Assembly: GCA_030681645.1 (NCBI GenBank)
Contig: JAUXRX010000021.1
Span: 62,001 to 126,000, forward strand
DNA from: Archangium sp.
GTDB lineage: Bacteria > Myxococcota > Myxococcia > Myxococcales > Myxococcaceae
Direction: 5' to 3'
Length of the DNA: 64,000 bases
Shown here: piece after piece, positions 50,608-58,228 of the stretch
How positions within the stretch are numbered: the first letter of the stretch is position 1
Layout of the letters: each line of letters starts with the position of its first letter
The notes under the pieces: model-generated
What the model saw: the letters and a program-made list of their open reading frames with translations, nothing else
Database searches by the model: none
Told to the model about the DNA's origin: nothing
Position numbers and translations under genes: made by a program

Positions 50608-51362
50608 GACGCGTGGCGCTGGTGCTGACGATGGCCGCGGCCGTCGCGTTCGCCGGTCCGCCGAAGGAACGGTTCCTCCACGAGCTGAAGCTCGACTCGC
50701 AGGTGCAGGGCGAGGCGCGCTGGGACCAGGTGCAGCTGGTGGTGGAGCTCGAAGCGGGCGCGAGCAACCCCCTCTTCGTCCTCCGCAGGGGCCTGCGCGC
50801 CGAGGGTGGGGTGGTGACGCTGCGCTCGCTGTCAGAGGCGGTCGTGAAGGACGCCGTGCTGCCGCGCCATCGCGCCGATTCCTGGGTGATGGACTTCAAG
50901 GAACCCATCTTCACCGCGCTCTGGGCCGAGGTGCAGAAGCAGGCCGGCAACAAGCCTTCCGTCGCCGACCTCGTCGCGTTCACCGGCCTGCACGTCTCGA
51001 AGAAGTCGTTGGGCCGGGGCTTCGACCTCGCGTCGAAGGTCGCCGCGACGCGCGAGGGCGATTGCTCCGAGCACGCGGTGTTGCTGGCGGCGCTGCTGCG
51101 CCACTACGGCTTTCCCGCGCGCGTGATGCTGGGCACCGTGCTCGTCAACTTCAACGGCGCGCCTGCCGCGTTCGGCCACGCCTGGGTGGAGACCTTCGCG
51201 AAGGGTGCGTGGAAGACGGCAGACGCGATTCTCCCGTCCGACCTCGACGTTCACTACCTGCCCTCGGCTGAGCTCACCGATGAGGGGCCCGGCTTCGGGG
51301 CCTCGCTCGTGCCGGCCGTGCAGGGGCTTCGGTTCAAGCGGCTGATGCTCAAGGCGCGTTAG
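50604..51362 (+). CDS. Exported transglutaminase-like protein
   Basis: The product is 252 residues from GTG 50604 with a Sec signal MRRVALVLTMAAAVAFA. The transglutaminase-like triad is in ATREGDCSEHAVLLAALLRHYGFPARV (Cys), AFGHAWVETF (His) and WKTADAIL (Asp). In bacteria these domains are usually proteases or amidases rather than cross-linking enzymes. Overlap with the upstream lipoprotein gene indicates coupled expression. It is convergent with the rhodanese gene, one base apart. Confidence 0.85.
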   Translation: MRRVALVLTMAAAVAFAGPPKERFLHELKLDSQVQGEARWDQVQLVVELEAGASNPLFVLRRGLRAEGGVVTLRSLSEAVVKDAVLPRHRADSWVMDFKEPIFTALWAEVQKQAGNKPSVADLVAFTGLHVSKKSLGRGFDLASKVAATREGDCSEHAVLLAALLRHYGFPARVMLGTVLVNFNGAPAAFGHAWVETFAKGAWKTADAILPSDLDVHYLPSAELTDEGPGFGASLVPAVQGLRFKRLMLKAR

Positions 51363-51363
51363 G

Positions 51364-51987
51364 TCAGCAGCCTTCTCTGGCTCCCGCAGGTTGATGCGCG
51401 CTCTGCCGCTTGATCGGCGCGATCGGCAGGACCGCCTTCTGGCTGGTCCGCTCCCCCGCGAAGAACGCCCGCACCGCTTCCTGCCGCTGCTTCGCCTGCA
51501 CCTGCTCGAGGTCGGTCTCTCCACCGAACGTCACCGGCGCGAGCACTTCCTTCTCCCAGCCCGCGTACCCGCCCTGGAGCGTGTAGAGGCGCGGGTTCTT
51601 CGTCAGCGCCCTGGGTAGCTCGACGGTCTCCTCACCGGTCTCGGTGTAGAGCACCAGCTTCTTCGAGAGGTCGACGAACAGGTTCTCCTGCGACGCCTTG
51701 CGGCCCTCGGCCGCCGTGTCGTGGCAGTGCCCGCAGTTGACCGCCTCGCGCACGTGACCCTTCTTGAAGTCGTCCGGGTCGCGCAGGTCGATGATGGCGA
51801 AGTCGCGCCGCCCCTCGATGATCCACGACGCGAGCTCGGCCGGCCTCACCATGCTCGTCTTCTGCGACACGCCCTTGTGCAGCTTCCGCTTCGGCTCGCC
51901 GCGGAACGAGAGCGCCGCCACCGCCGCGCCCGCCACCAACAACACCACCGCGAAGGTGATGCCGTGCTTCCCGAAGAGCTTCTTCAT
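51364..51987 (-). CDS. Membrane-anchored rhodanese-like protein lacking the catalytic Cys
   Basis: The product is 207 residues. One N-terminal helix (ITFAVVLLVAGAAVAALSF) anchors it facing the periplasm. The rhodanese fold is clear from FAIIDLRDPDDFKKGHV and LQGGYAGWEKE. The catalytic position, normally Cys in LVLYC, is Thr115 (LVLYTETGEE). Instead, CGHCH at 85-89 gives a possible c-type haem site just after the first half. It is the last gene of the sulfur operon, overlapping the previous stop by 4 bases, so a sulfur-binding or electron-transfer role is likelier than sulfurtransferase activity. Confidence 0.8.
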   Translation of the reverse strand: MKKLFGKHGITFAVVLLVAGAAVAALSFRGEPKRKLHKGVSQKTSMVRPAELASWIIEGRRDFAIIDLRDPDDFKKGHVREAVNCGHCHDTAAEGRKASQENLFVDLSKKLVLYTETGEETVELPRALTKNPRLYTLQGGYAGWEKEVLAPVTFGGETDLEQVQAKQRQEAVRAFFAGERTSQKAVLPIAPIKRQSAHQPAGAREGC

Positions 51988-52592
51988 GACGCTGCCCCCC
52001 GCTTCGCCGCGAACCTGCGGTCCAGCACGTGCGTGAGCGCGAACGCACCCAGCGCGATCGCCACCACCGCGAACACCACCACCCCGGCCGGAACGCCCAG
52101 CCAGTCAGGCACCAGCACCCGGCCCATGTCGCCGCTCAGGTAGAACTTCTCGATGCCGTCGTACGAGAAGAAGAAGGCGATCAGCCCGATGAAGAAGCCG
52201 CCCATGAACACCATCGCGTCGATCTTCCCCGTCGCGCACGCCACCACCGCCGTGCCCGGGCAGTACTGACCGATCGCGAAGCCCATGCCGAAGATGAGCC
52301 CCCCGATGAGCTGCGGCCAGATGAACGTCTCGTTCACGTACACGAGCGAGAGGTCGACCACCCCCACGTAGTGGAGGCCGAACAGCCCCACCATCGCCAC
52401 CACGATGGCCGTGAACATCACGCGCAGCACCGCGAAGTTGTAGCCGTACCACTGGCCCGCCAACGTCTTCGCGTTGCCGAAGCCCGCGCGCTCCAGCACG
52501 AAGCCGAAGCCAACGCCCAACAACGCCGCGGCGACGATGAGCCCGTTGGGGCCCCACTCCGCGATCTTCGAAATCGGTGCGAGCGGTTCCAT
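51984..52592 (-). CDS. YeeE/YedE sulfur-transport protein, second half
   Basis: The product is 202 residues with five to six membrane helices and the family segments FGFVLERAGFGNAKTLAGQWYG and GMGFAIGQYCPGTAVVACATGK, whose cysteines are characteristic. YeeE/YedE (TsuA-like) proteins import thiosulfate or related sulfur. It forms the second of two half-size genes; the first ends 2 bases upstream. ATG 52592 is used; sequence further upstream belongs to the other half. Confidence 0.85.
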   Translation of the reverse strand: MEPLAPISKIAEWGPNGLIVAAALLGVGFGFVLERAGFGNAKTLAGQWYGYNFAVLRVMFTAIVVAMVGLFGLHYVGVVDLSLVYVNETFIWPQLIGGLIFGMGFAIGQYCPGTAVVACATGKIDAMVFMGGFFIGLIAFFFSYDGIEKFYLSGDMGRVLVPDWLGVPAGVVVFAVVAIALGAFALTHVLDRRFAAKRGAAS

Positions 52593-52594
52593 GA

Positions 52595-53311
52595 TCAGAT
52601 CCACTCCTTTCTGACGAAATACGCGATGGCGTAGCCACCCGCGAAGACGGCCAGCATGAACACCCAGCTCCCCAGCGCGAGCGTGGCCCCGCCGGTGAGC
52701 GCCTGGCCCGAGGTGCACCCGCGCGCGAGCCGCGCCCCGAACGCCGAGACGAAGCCGCCCAGCGCCGCGAACATCAACCGCCGCGACACGTTCGAGTGCG
52801 GCCCGTGAGAGACCTCGAAGCTCGCCCGCCGCGCCAGCACGCCGCTGATGAACCCGCCCACCACCACGCCCACGAACATGTAGACGAGGAAGTCATCGAG
52901 CGGATCCGCCGGACCTTTCAGGTACTGCCCCGTGTACGTGTTGTGCCGCGCGATGGTGTCGGCCTCGGCCGCGGTGCCGCCGTGGAGCGACGCCTCGACC
53001 TTCTGAATCGAATACGCCGCCATGCGCGTGACCGCGCCCGACGCACCGAGCCCGCGCCCGGTGAAGAAGAACGCCGCCAGCAGCACCAGCCCCAGCGCGA
53101 TGCCTGCCTTGTACGAGTTCCAGTACGGCTGGGCCTCGGACTTCACCTCGGGCACCGGGGCAGGCACCGGCTCGGGCACGGACTCCGGCGCGACCTCCAC
53201 CGGGGCAGGCGCGGGCGCGTCGACCACCGGCGGCGGCTCGACTGGAATCACCGGCGGCGCCGGCTCGGGAGCCGCCTCGGGAAGGACCTCACTCTGGCTC
53301 TCGTCGCTCAT
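52595..53311 (-). CDS. YeeE/YedE sulfur-transport protein, first half, with Pro/Glu-rich N-terminus
   Basis: The product is 238 residues. An unusual N-terminal tail of about 58 residues rich in Pro, Glu, Val and Ala precedes the membrane part. Helices follow with the family motif ARLARGCTSGQALTGGATLALGSW. Together with the next gene it should form a complete sulfur-compound channel. ATG overlaps the NrfD stop by 4 bases. Confidence 0.85.
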   Translation of the reverse strand: MSDESQSEVLPEAAPEPAPPVIPVEPPPVVDAPAPAPVEVAPESVPEPVPAPVPEVKSEAQPYWNSYKAGIALGLVLLAAFFFTGRGLGASGAVTRMAAYSIQKVEASLHGGTAAEADTIARHNTYTGQYLKGPADPLDDFLVYMFVGVVVGGFISGVLARRASFEVSHGPHSNVSRRLMFAALGGFVSAFGARLARGCTSGQALTGGATLALGSWVFMLAVFAGGYAIAYFVRKEWI

Positions 53312-54549
53312 GACGGTGCTCCTTCAGGCGAAGGCTCGAGGCGCAGGGCCCGCTGGCCACCGGCGTAGACGAGCACCGCCAACGCCAGCGCGCCGAAGAC
53401 GATCAGCACCTCGACGATCGACGGGGTGTACGGCAGGAAGCCGGCCGCGTTCCCCTTGAACGGCGGCTGGTAGATCATCGTCTGCCCCGCGCTGCCGACG
53501 ATGGGGCGCAGGCTCATCATCTGCCCCGACAGCACGAAGTTGAACCGCGTCACGAAGATGCCCAGCAGCGGGAGGAACGCCGCGAACGCCACCGCGCGCG
53601 CCGACTCGCGTTTGCGGCCCACCAGCAACACCAGCGGCACCACCAGCCCCAGGAGGATCTCGAACACCCAGAAGCTCACGAAGAGCGGGCCGGTGAGCGA
53701 GGCGAGCATCACCTCGGAGACGTGGGCGTGGCCGCCGTTGACGAAGGTGATGGTCTTCCACACCGTGAAGAACGCCGACACCCCCAGGAAGAGCACCAGC
53801 AGCTTGCGCAGGCCCTCGTACATCTTCGCGTTCTCAGCCCTCAGCTCGCGCCCCGGGCTGGTGAACACGTCCTCGAGGTAGACGAGCAGGAGCAGCAGCG
53901 CCGTGCCCGACACCATCGCCAGCACGATGAACTGCAGCGGGGGAAACGCGCCGTACCAGGCCGGGCGCCCGTGGGTGAGGCCGAACACCGAGCCCAGGTT
54001 CGACTGCGCCGCGATGGCCGCGAAGAAGCTCACCGTGCCCGCCAGCTTCGCGCGGTGGTGGTTCTCGGTGATGAGGAAGTAGAGCTCGACCACCAGCAGC
54101 ACCAGGTACACGCCGTAGAGCGCCCCCATCCACCAGATGGGCGAGGTGGGGTTGGGCGAGATGACCGCGTAGAGCGCCAGCTTGAAGGGGCTCTCCAGCT
54201 CGGACGCGATGACCACGAAGCCCACCACCAGCATCACCAGCGCCAGGAACGTGGCCTTCTTCGCCAGCGGCTCGAACAGCTTGAAGCCCCACACGTGCCC
54301 CAGTGAGCTGACGATGCAGAGCCCCGAGGCCGAGGCGACGAAGAAGATGTAGGTGGCGATGAGCACGCCCCACGGCACCTCCGAGGTGGTGCCCATCACG
54401 TGATGCCCGCGCACCAGCGAGGTGAAGATGGCCCCGATGCCGATCGCCGCCACCACCAGCAGCGGCTTGAGGAAGCGGTGGGTGGACACGGTGGAGAACG
54501 CCCGCGAGAGCGGGTGGGGATGGAAGAGAGCGGAGAGCGAGAGCGCCAT
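53308..54549 (-). CDS. NrfD/PsrC-type membrane quinone subunit
   Basis: The product is 413 residues with about ten membrane helices, typical of NrfD-like subunits (GVLIATYIFFVASASGLC, HGRPAWYGAFPPLQFIVLAMVSG, WVFEILLGLVVPLVLLVG). These subunits exchange electrons with the quinone pool for a periplasmic molybdoenzyme. It follows the ferredoxin subunit by 9 bases. Polysulfide, thiosulfate and tetrathionate reductases all use this kind of subunit. Confidence 0.9.
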   Translation of the reverse strand: MALSLSALFHPHPLSRAFSTVSTHRFLKPLLVVAAIGIGAIFTSLVRGHHVMGTTSEVPWGVLIATYIFFVASASGLCIVSSLGHVWGFKLFEPLAKKATFLALVMLVVGFVVIASELESPFKLALYAVISPNPTSPIWWMGALYGVYLVLLVVELYFLITENHHRAKLAGTVSFFAAIAAQSNLGSVFGLTHGRPAWYGAFPPLQFIVLAMVSGTALLLLLVYLEDVFTSPGRELRAENAKMYEGLRKLLVLFLGVSAFFTVWKTITFVNGGHAHVSEVMLASLTGPLFVSFWVFEILLGLVVPLVLLVGRKRESARAVAFAAFLPLLGIFVTRFNFVLSGQMMSLRPIVGSAGQTMIYQPPFKGNAAGFLPYTPSIVEVLIVFGALALAVLVYAGGQRALRLEPSPEGAPS

Positions 54550-54558
54550 GGCGTGCTT

Positions 54559-55095
54559 TCAGGTGAGGAAGAAGAGCCGGGGCCGGGTGTCCTCTTCGGG
54601 CTTGAGGACCTTCGAGGTGCGGCGCTTGAGCTGCTGGTGAATCTCGGAGTTCGGGTCGTCGAGGTCGCCGAACGTGAGGGCCCCGGTCGGGCACACGGTC
54701 ACGCACGCAGGGTCCTTGCCCTCTCGCACGCGGTGCACACAGAACGTGCACTTGTCGATGTAGCCGTCGGGGTGCATGTAGCGGACCTCGTACGGGCAGG
54801 CGATCGTGCACACCTTGCAGCCGACGCACTTGTTCGGGTCGACGAGCACGATGCCGCCCTCGGCGTAGTAGCTGGCGCCGGTCGGGCAGGCCGAGACGCA
54901 CGGCGCGTTCTCGCAGTGGTTGCACCGCTCGCTGCGCGTCTCCACGGTGAGCAGGGGGAACACGCCGCGCTCTTCCTGCACCGTCCAGCAGCGGGCCTCG
55001 CCCTCGGGCACCTTGTTCTCGCTCTTGCACGCGAGCACACACGCGTTGCAGGTGACGCAGAGCTTCTCGTCGCAGGTCATTCCGTAGCGGGCCAT
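54559..55095 (-). CDS. Four-cluster ferredoxin subunit (PsrB/PhsB-like)
   Basis: The product is 178 residues with four cysteine groups for [4Fe-4S] clusters: CVTCNACVLAC, CNHCENAPCVSACP, CVGCKVCTIACP and CTFC with ACVTVCP. It has no signal peptide, as expected for export together with the TAT-exported large subunit. It carries electrons from the NrfD subunit to the molybdenum subunit. One base separates it from the large subunit gene. Confidence 0.94.
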   Translation of the reverse strand: MARYGMTCDEKLCVTCNACVLACKSENKVPEGEARCWTVQEERGVFPLLTVETRSERCNHCENAPCVSACPTGASYYAEGGIVLVDPNKCVGCKVCTIACPYEVRYMHPDGYIDKCTFCVHRVREGKDPACVTVCPTGALTFGDLDDPNSEIHQQLKRRTSKVLKPEEDTRPRLFFLT

Positions 55096-55096
55096 G

Positions 55097-57292
55097 TCAC
55101 GCCTCCTTCCAGCGGGAGATGGTGACGAAGTTCACGTTCATGCCCGTGCCGCCCATCACCGGGTCGCGCTTGATGCGGGTGACGAGGCGCGCGTCGGAAG
55201 CGCCCCGGCCGTAGCCACGCGAGAGGCGGCGATCTTCCCGGCCGAAGCCGTGCACCATGTAGACGCAGTCCTGGCGGATGCGCTGGGTGACGCGCAGGCG
55301 GATGGGCCCGGTCTGCACCGAGTCCTGGTTCTCGAGCATCACCTTCGTGCCGGGCTTCAGGTCGAGCACCCGGGCCATCTCGACGTTCATCCACAGCTCG
55401 TTCTCGGGCACGATCTCCAGCAGCCGCGCGTTGTTGGTGGTGCGCGAGAAGGTGTGCACGGGCGAGCGGCCGAAGAGCAGGCGGAAGTAGCCGGTGGGCG
55501 GCTCCTCGGTGGGCTCGTAGTCGGGCAGCCCAGGCAACCCGGCGTCGGCCAGCTGCTGGCTGAAGAACTCGACCTTCTTGCTCGGGGTCTTCAGGGTGAG
55601 CGGCCCGTCTTCGTAGATGGGCGCGGGCGTGCCGAGAATGACGCCGTCCTTCTTGAGCTGCTCGTACGAGAGGTTGGCCTTGGTGAGCCGCGTCGAGAGG
55701 TAGTCTTCCGCGTCCTTCCAGGGGAAGTACTCCGAGAGGCCCAGCTTCTCGCCCAGGGACTTGGCGATCCACCAGCCGGGCTTGCTGTCGTAGAGCGAGG
55801 CCACCACCGGCTGCCGCAGCGCCACGTAGGGCACGCGGTACGGAGTCGACTCGAGGTCGTCGTGCCGCTCGAGGTAGGTGTTCTCGGGCAACACCACGTC
55901 GGCGTAGCCGGTCACTTCCGAGGGCATGGTGTCGATGGCCACCACGAAGTCGAGCGCGTTCATCGCCTCGATGGTCTTCGCGGTGTTGGGCAGGGTGAGG
56001 GGCACGTTGCAGCCGTAGACGACCCAGGCGTGGATGCGCGCCGCGTCGTCGCCGTCCTTCACCGAGGCCTGCGCCACGTCGTACGCGCAGGGCAGGGTGG
56101 CGAAGGGGAAGTTGAGGCGCGGCTTGTAGAGCTCGGCGTGCGGCTTGGGCACCGGGTAGGCCGGTACGCTCAGCGACTGCGGGAGATAGAACCCGCCCTT
56201 CTTCCCCCAGTTGCCCAGCAGCCCGTTCACGATGGCCACCGCGCGGGTGCGCTGCGTGTCGTTGCCGTACCAGACGACGTGCCGGCCCGGATGCACGAAG
56301 GCCGCGGGCGCGTTCTTCGCCAGCTCGCGCGCCGTCGCGCGGATGACGGACGGCTCGATTCCCGTCTCGAGGTACGCCCACTCGGGCGTCTTGTCCTTCA
56401 CGTGCGCGGCGAGCTGGTCGAAGCCCACCACGTTCATTTCCACGAAGGCGCGCTGGTAGAGGTTCTCTTCGATGAGCACGTGCGCCCACGCGAGCAGGAG
56501 CGCGGTGTCGGTGCCCGGCTTGATGGGCAGCCAGTACTTCGACTTGCTGGCGATGATGGAGAAGCGCGGGTCGACGGTGATGAAGGTGCAGCCGTTCGCG
56601 CTCGCGGCCGACATGTCCTGCACCGCGGTGTTGTGCATGTTCTCGCCGAGGTGCGTGCCGAGGTACGCGATGCACTTGCTGTGCGGCGTGTCGACGGTCT
56701 CCACCGAGCCGACCGCTTCGCCGTAGGTGAGCTCGTAGCCAGACTCGCGCGGGCCGCGGCACTGGTCATTCGACGGCGCGACGATGGTGTTGCTGCCCAG
56801 GCCCTTCACCAGCGTCTTGAAGAAGGCGCCGCCGTGGCCGTGCGAGAAGAGCGCGATGCTGGGCGCGCCCCACTGCGCCTTCACCTCGGTGAGGCGCTTG
56901 GCGGTGTAGGTGAGCGCTTCGTCCCAGCTCACCTCGCGCCACTTCTCTTCGCCGTTGACGGTGGTGCGAATCAGCGGGCGCTTGAGGCGGTCGGGGTCGT
57001 AGAGCGCCCCGATGCCGCCCACGCCGCGCGGGCAGAGCTTGCCGTTGGAGAGCGGGTGCTTCGGGTTGCCCTCCAGCTTGTAGACCTTCTCGTCCTTCAC
57101 CGAGGCGAGCACGCCGCATTTCCAGAAGCAGAGCTCGCAGAAGGTGGGCACCACCCGGTCTGGAGTGACCGTACGATCGTTGGCCCAGCTCGCTTTTGAG
57201 AAGGACATGAGTCCAGCCGAAGCGGCGGCAGCGCCAATGACAGTGGTGCCCGAAATTCTGAGGAATGTCCTACGGTTGATTGCGCTCGCCAT
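55097..57292 (-). CDS. Molybdopterin oxidoreductase catalytic subunit (PsrA/PhsA-like)
   Basis: The product is 731 residues. A twin-arginine signal, NRRTFLRISG, sends it to the periplasm. The first [4Fe-4S] cluster is bound by Cys52, Cys55, Cys59 and Cys87 (FCELCFWKCG, KLCPRG). A likely molybdenum-ligand Cys178 is in SNDQCRGPRESG. Family regions continue to the C-terminal molybdopterin-binding domain. The TAT signal favours polysulfide, thiosulfate or tetrathionate reductase over cytoplasmic sulfite dehydrogenase SoeA. It starts a six-gene operon with sulfur-transport genes. GGGAG precedes the ATG. Confidence 0.92.
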   Translation of the reverse strand: MASAINRRTFLRISGTTVIGAAAASAGLMSFSKASWANDRTVTPDRVVPTFCELCFWKCGVLASVKDEKVYKLEGNPKHPLSNGKLCPRGVGGIGALYDPDRLKRPLIRTTVNGEEKWREVSWDEALTYTAKRLTEVKAQWGAPSIALFSHGHGGAFFKTLVKGLGSNTIVAPSNDQCRGPRESGYELTYGEAVGSVETVDTPHSKCIAYLGTHLGENMHNTAVQDMSAASANGCTFITVDPRFSIIASKSKYWLPIKPGTDTALLLAWAHVLIEENLYQRAFVEMNVVGFDQLAAHVKDKTPEWAYLETGIEPSVIRATARELAKNAPAAFVHPGRHVVWYGNDTQRTRAVAIVNGLLGNWGKKGGFYLPQSLSVPAYPVPKPHAELYKPRLNFPFATLPCAYDVAQASVKDGDDAARIHAWVVYGCNVPLTLPNTAKTIEAMNALDFVVAIDTMPSEVTGYADVVLPENTYLERHDDLESTPYRVPYVALRQPVVASLYDSKPGWWIAKSLGEKLGLSEYFPWKDAEDYLSTRLTKANLSYEQLKKDGVILGTPAPIYEDGPLTLKTPSKKVEFFSQQLADAGLPGLPDYEPTEEPPTGYFRLLFGRSPVHTFSRTTNNARLLEIVPENELWMNVEMARVLDLKPGTKVMLENQDSVQTGPIRLRVTQRIRQDCVYMVHGFGREDRRLSRGYGRGASDARLVTRIKRDPVMGGTGMNVNFVTISRWKEA

Positions 57293-57331
57293 GGCGGGCT
57301 CCCTCGCTGTGGGAAGAGAGCCGCCAGGGCT

Positions 57332-57369
57332 AAAGAAGATTCAGTTCTTGTTGATTAGTGAGTCATTAG
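57332..57369. promoter_or_regulatory. Candidate regulatory region of the sulfur operon
   Basis: AT-rich gap before the PsrA-like gene. It has AAAGAAG with a partial partner CTTGTT (57332-57352) and TTAGTGAGTCATTAG (57355-57369). AAAGAAG and AGTGAGTC recur together upstream of the multihaem cytochrome gene. Confidence 0.4.
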
Positions 57370-57405
57370 TATCTCTATCGACGGATCGGGTGACTGGAGG
57401 GGTGA

Positions 57406-58218
57406 ATGAGAGAGCCCATGGTGCGGCAGGGAAAGAGCGCGATCTTCTGGGTCGTGGTCGCGGTCGTCGGGAGCTGCGGCGTGTGCAGCGTGCTCACGCT
57501 CGCGTTGATCGCCTTCGGCCTCTTCACCGCAGACGCCCCGGGTGGAGCGGGGACCGTCGCCGGGCCCGTCGCTCCGACGAGGATTCCCACGGGCCACACC
57601 CCTGACCTGTTTCTCAACATGCCCGGGTGGCTGCCGAGCGGTCAGGGCGTGGAGATCCCTCCCGCTGAAGAGGTCGACGGCGAACCGCGCGGGCTCTGGT
57701 GGAACTGGGACGGGATGACGGTGTTCCTCGCGGACGGCACGTTCGCGACGAACCCGCGGCCGGGCGGTGGGACGTTGTTCGACCTCGAGGGCCAGCGCGC
57801 GCAGCGGGGCGCCACCGGGGTGGGCACCTTCAGCGTGGAGGCTGGAAAGATCAGCCAGCAGCGCGATGGGTTCAACTCGGTCGAGGACCTCTCCTTCGAC
57901 AGCGACGAACGCGGCCCGGTGATGAAGATTGGCGGGGCCAGGTTCTGGCCCCTCTCCGTTCCCACCGAAGCAGGCCTCGTGGGCACCTGGCGGACGGCGG
58001 GAGGGAAGTACATCTTCCGCGCCGACGGCACCTACGAGTCGGGCCACGTCGGCAACGACGGCGCGTACACGCTGGCGGTCGGTGGCCAGGGCCGCTGGGT
58101 GCTCGAGGGGTACCTGCTGCAGGTGAACCCGAACGGCGCCGCCGGGTGGATCACCCGCATCGGGGCCATCGGCGATCGCTCCCTGGTCATCAACGCGAGC
58201 CTCTACGACCGGGAGTGA
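57406..58218 (+). CDS. Membrane-anchored protein with extracytoplasmic beta domain
   Basis: The product is 270 residues. One membrane helix (AIFWVVVAVVGSCGVCSVLTLALIAFGLF) is followed by a soluble domain of about 220 residues. The repeated phrases GMTVFLADGTFATN and GGKYIFRADGTYESG suggest two copies of a lipocalin-like or beta-barrel unit. GGAGG lies 5 bases before ATG 57406. It is divergent from the sulfur operon. Function unknown. Confidence 0.65.
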   Translation: MREPMVRQGKSAIFWVVVAVVGSCGVCSVLTLALIAFGLFTADAPGGAGTVAGPVAPTRIPTGHTPDLFLNMPGWLPSGQGVEIPPAEEVDGEPRGLWWNWDGMTVFLADGTFATNPRPGGGTLFDLEGQRAQRGATGVGTFSVEAGKISQQRDGFNSVEDLSFDSDERGPVMKIGGARFWPLSVPTEAGLVGTWRTAGGKYIFRADGTYESGHVGNDGAYTLAVGGQGRWVLEGYLLQVNPNGAAGWITRIGAIGDRSLVINASLYDRE

Positions 58219-58228
58219 CGTCTGCGTC

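Noticed and set aside
57351..57370. FNR or CRP box before the sulfur operon
   Set aside because: TTGATTAGTGAGTCATTAG lacks the ATCAA second half of an FNR site and the TGTGA/TCACA of a CRP site.
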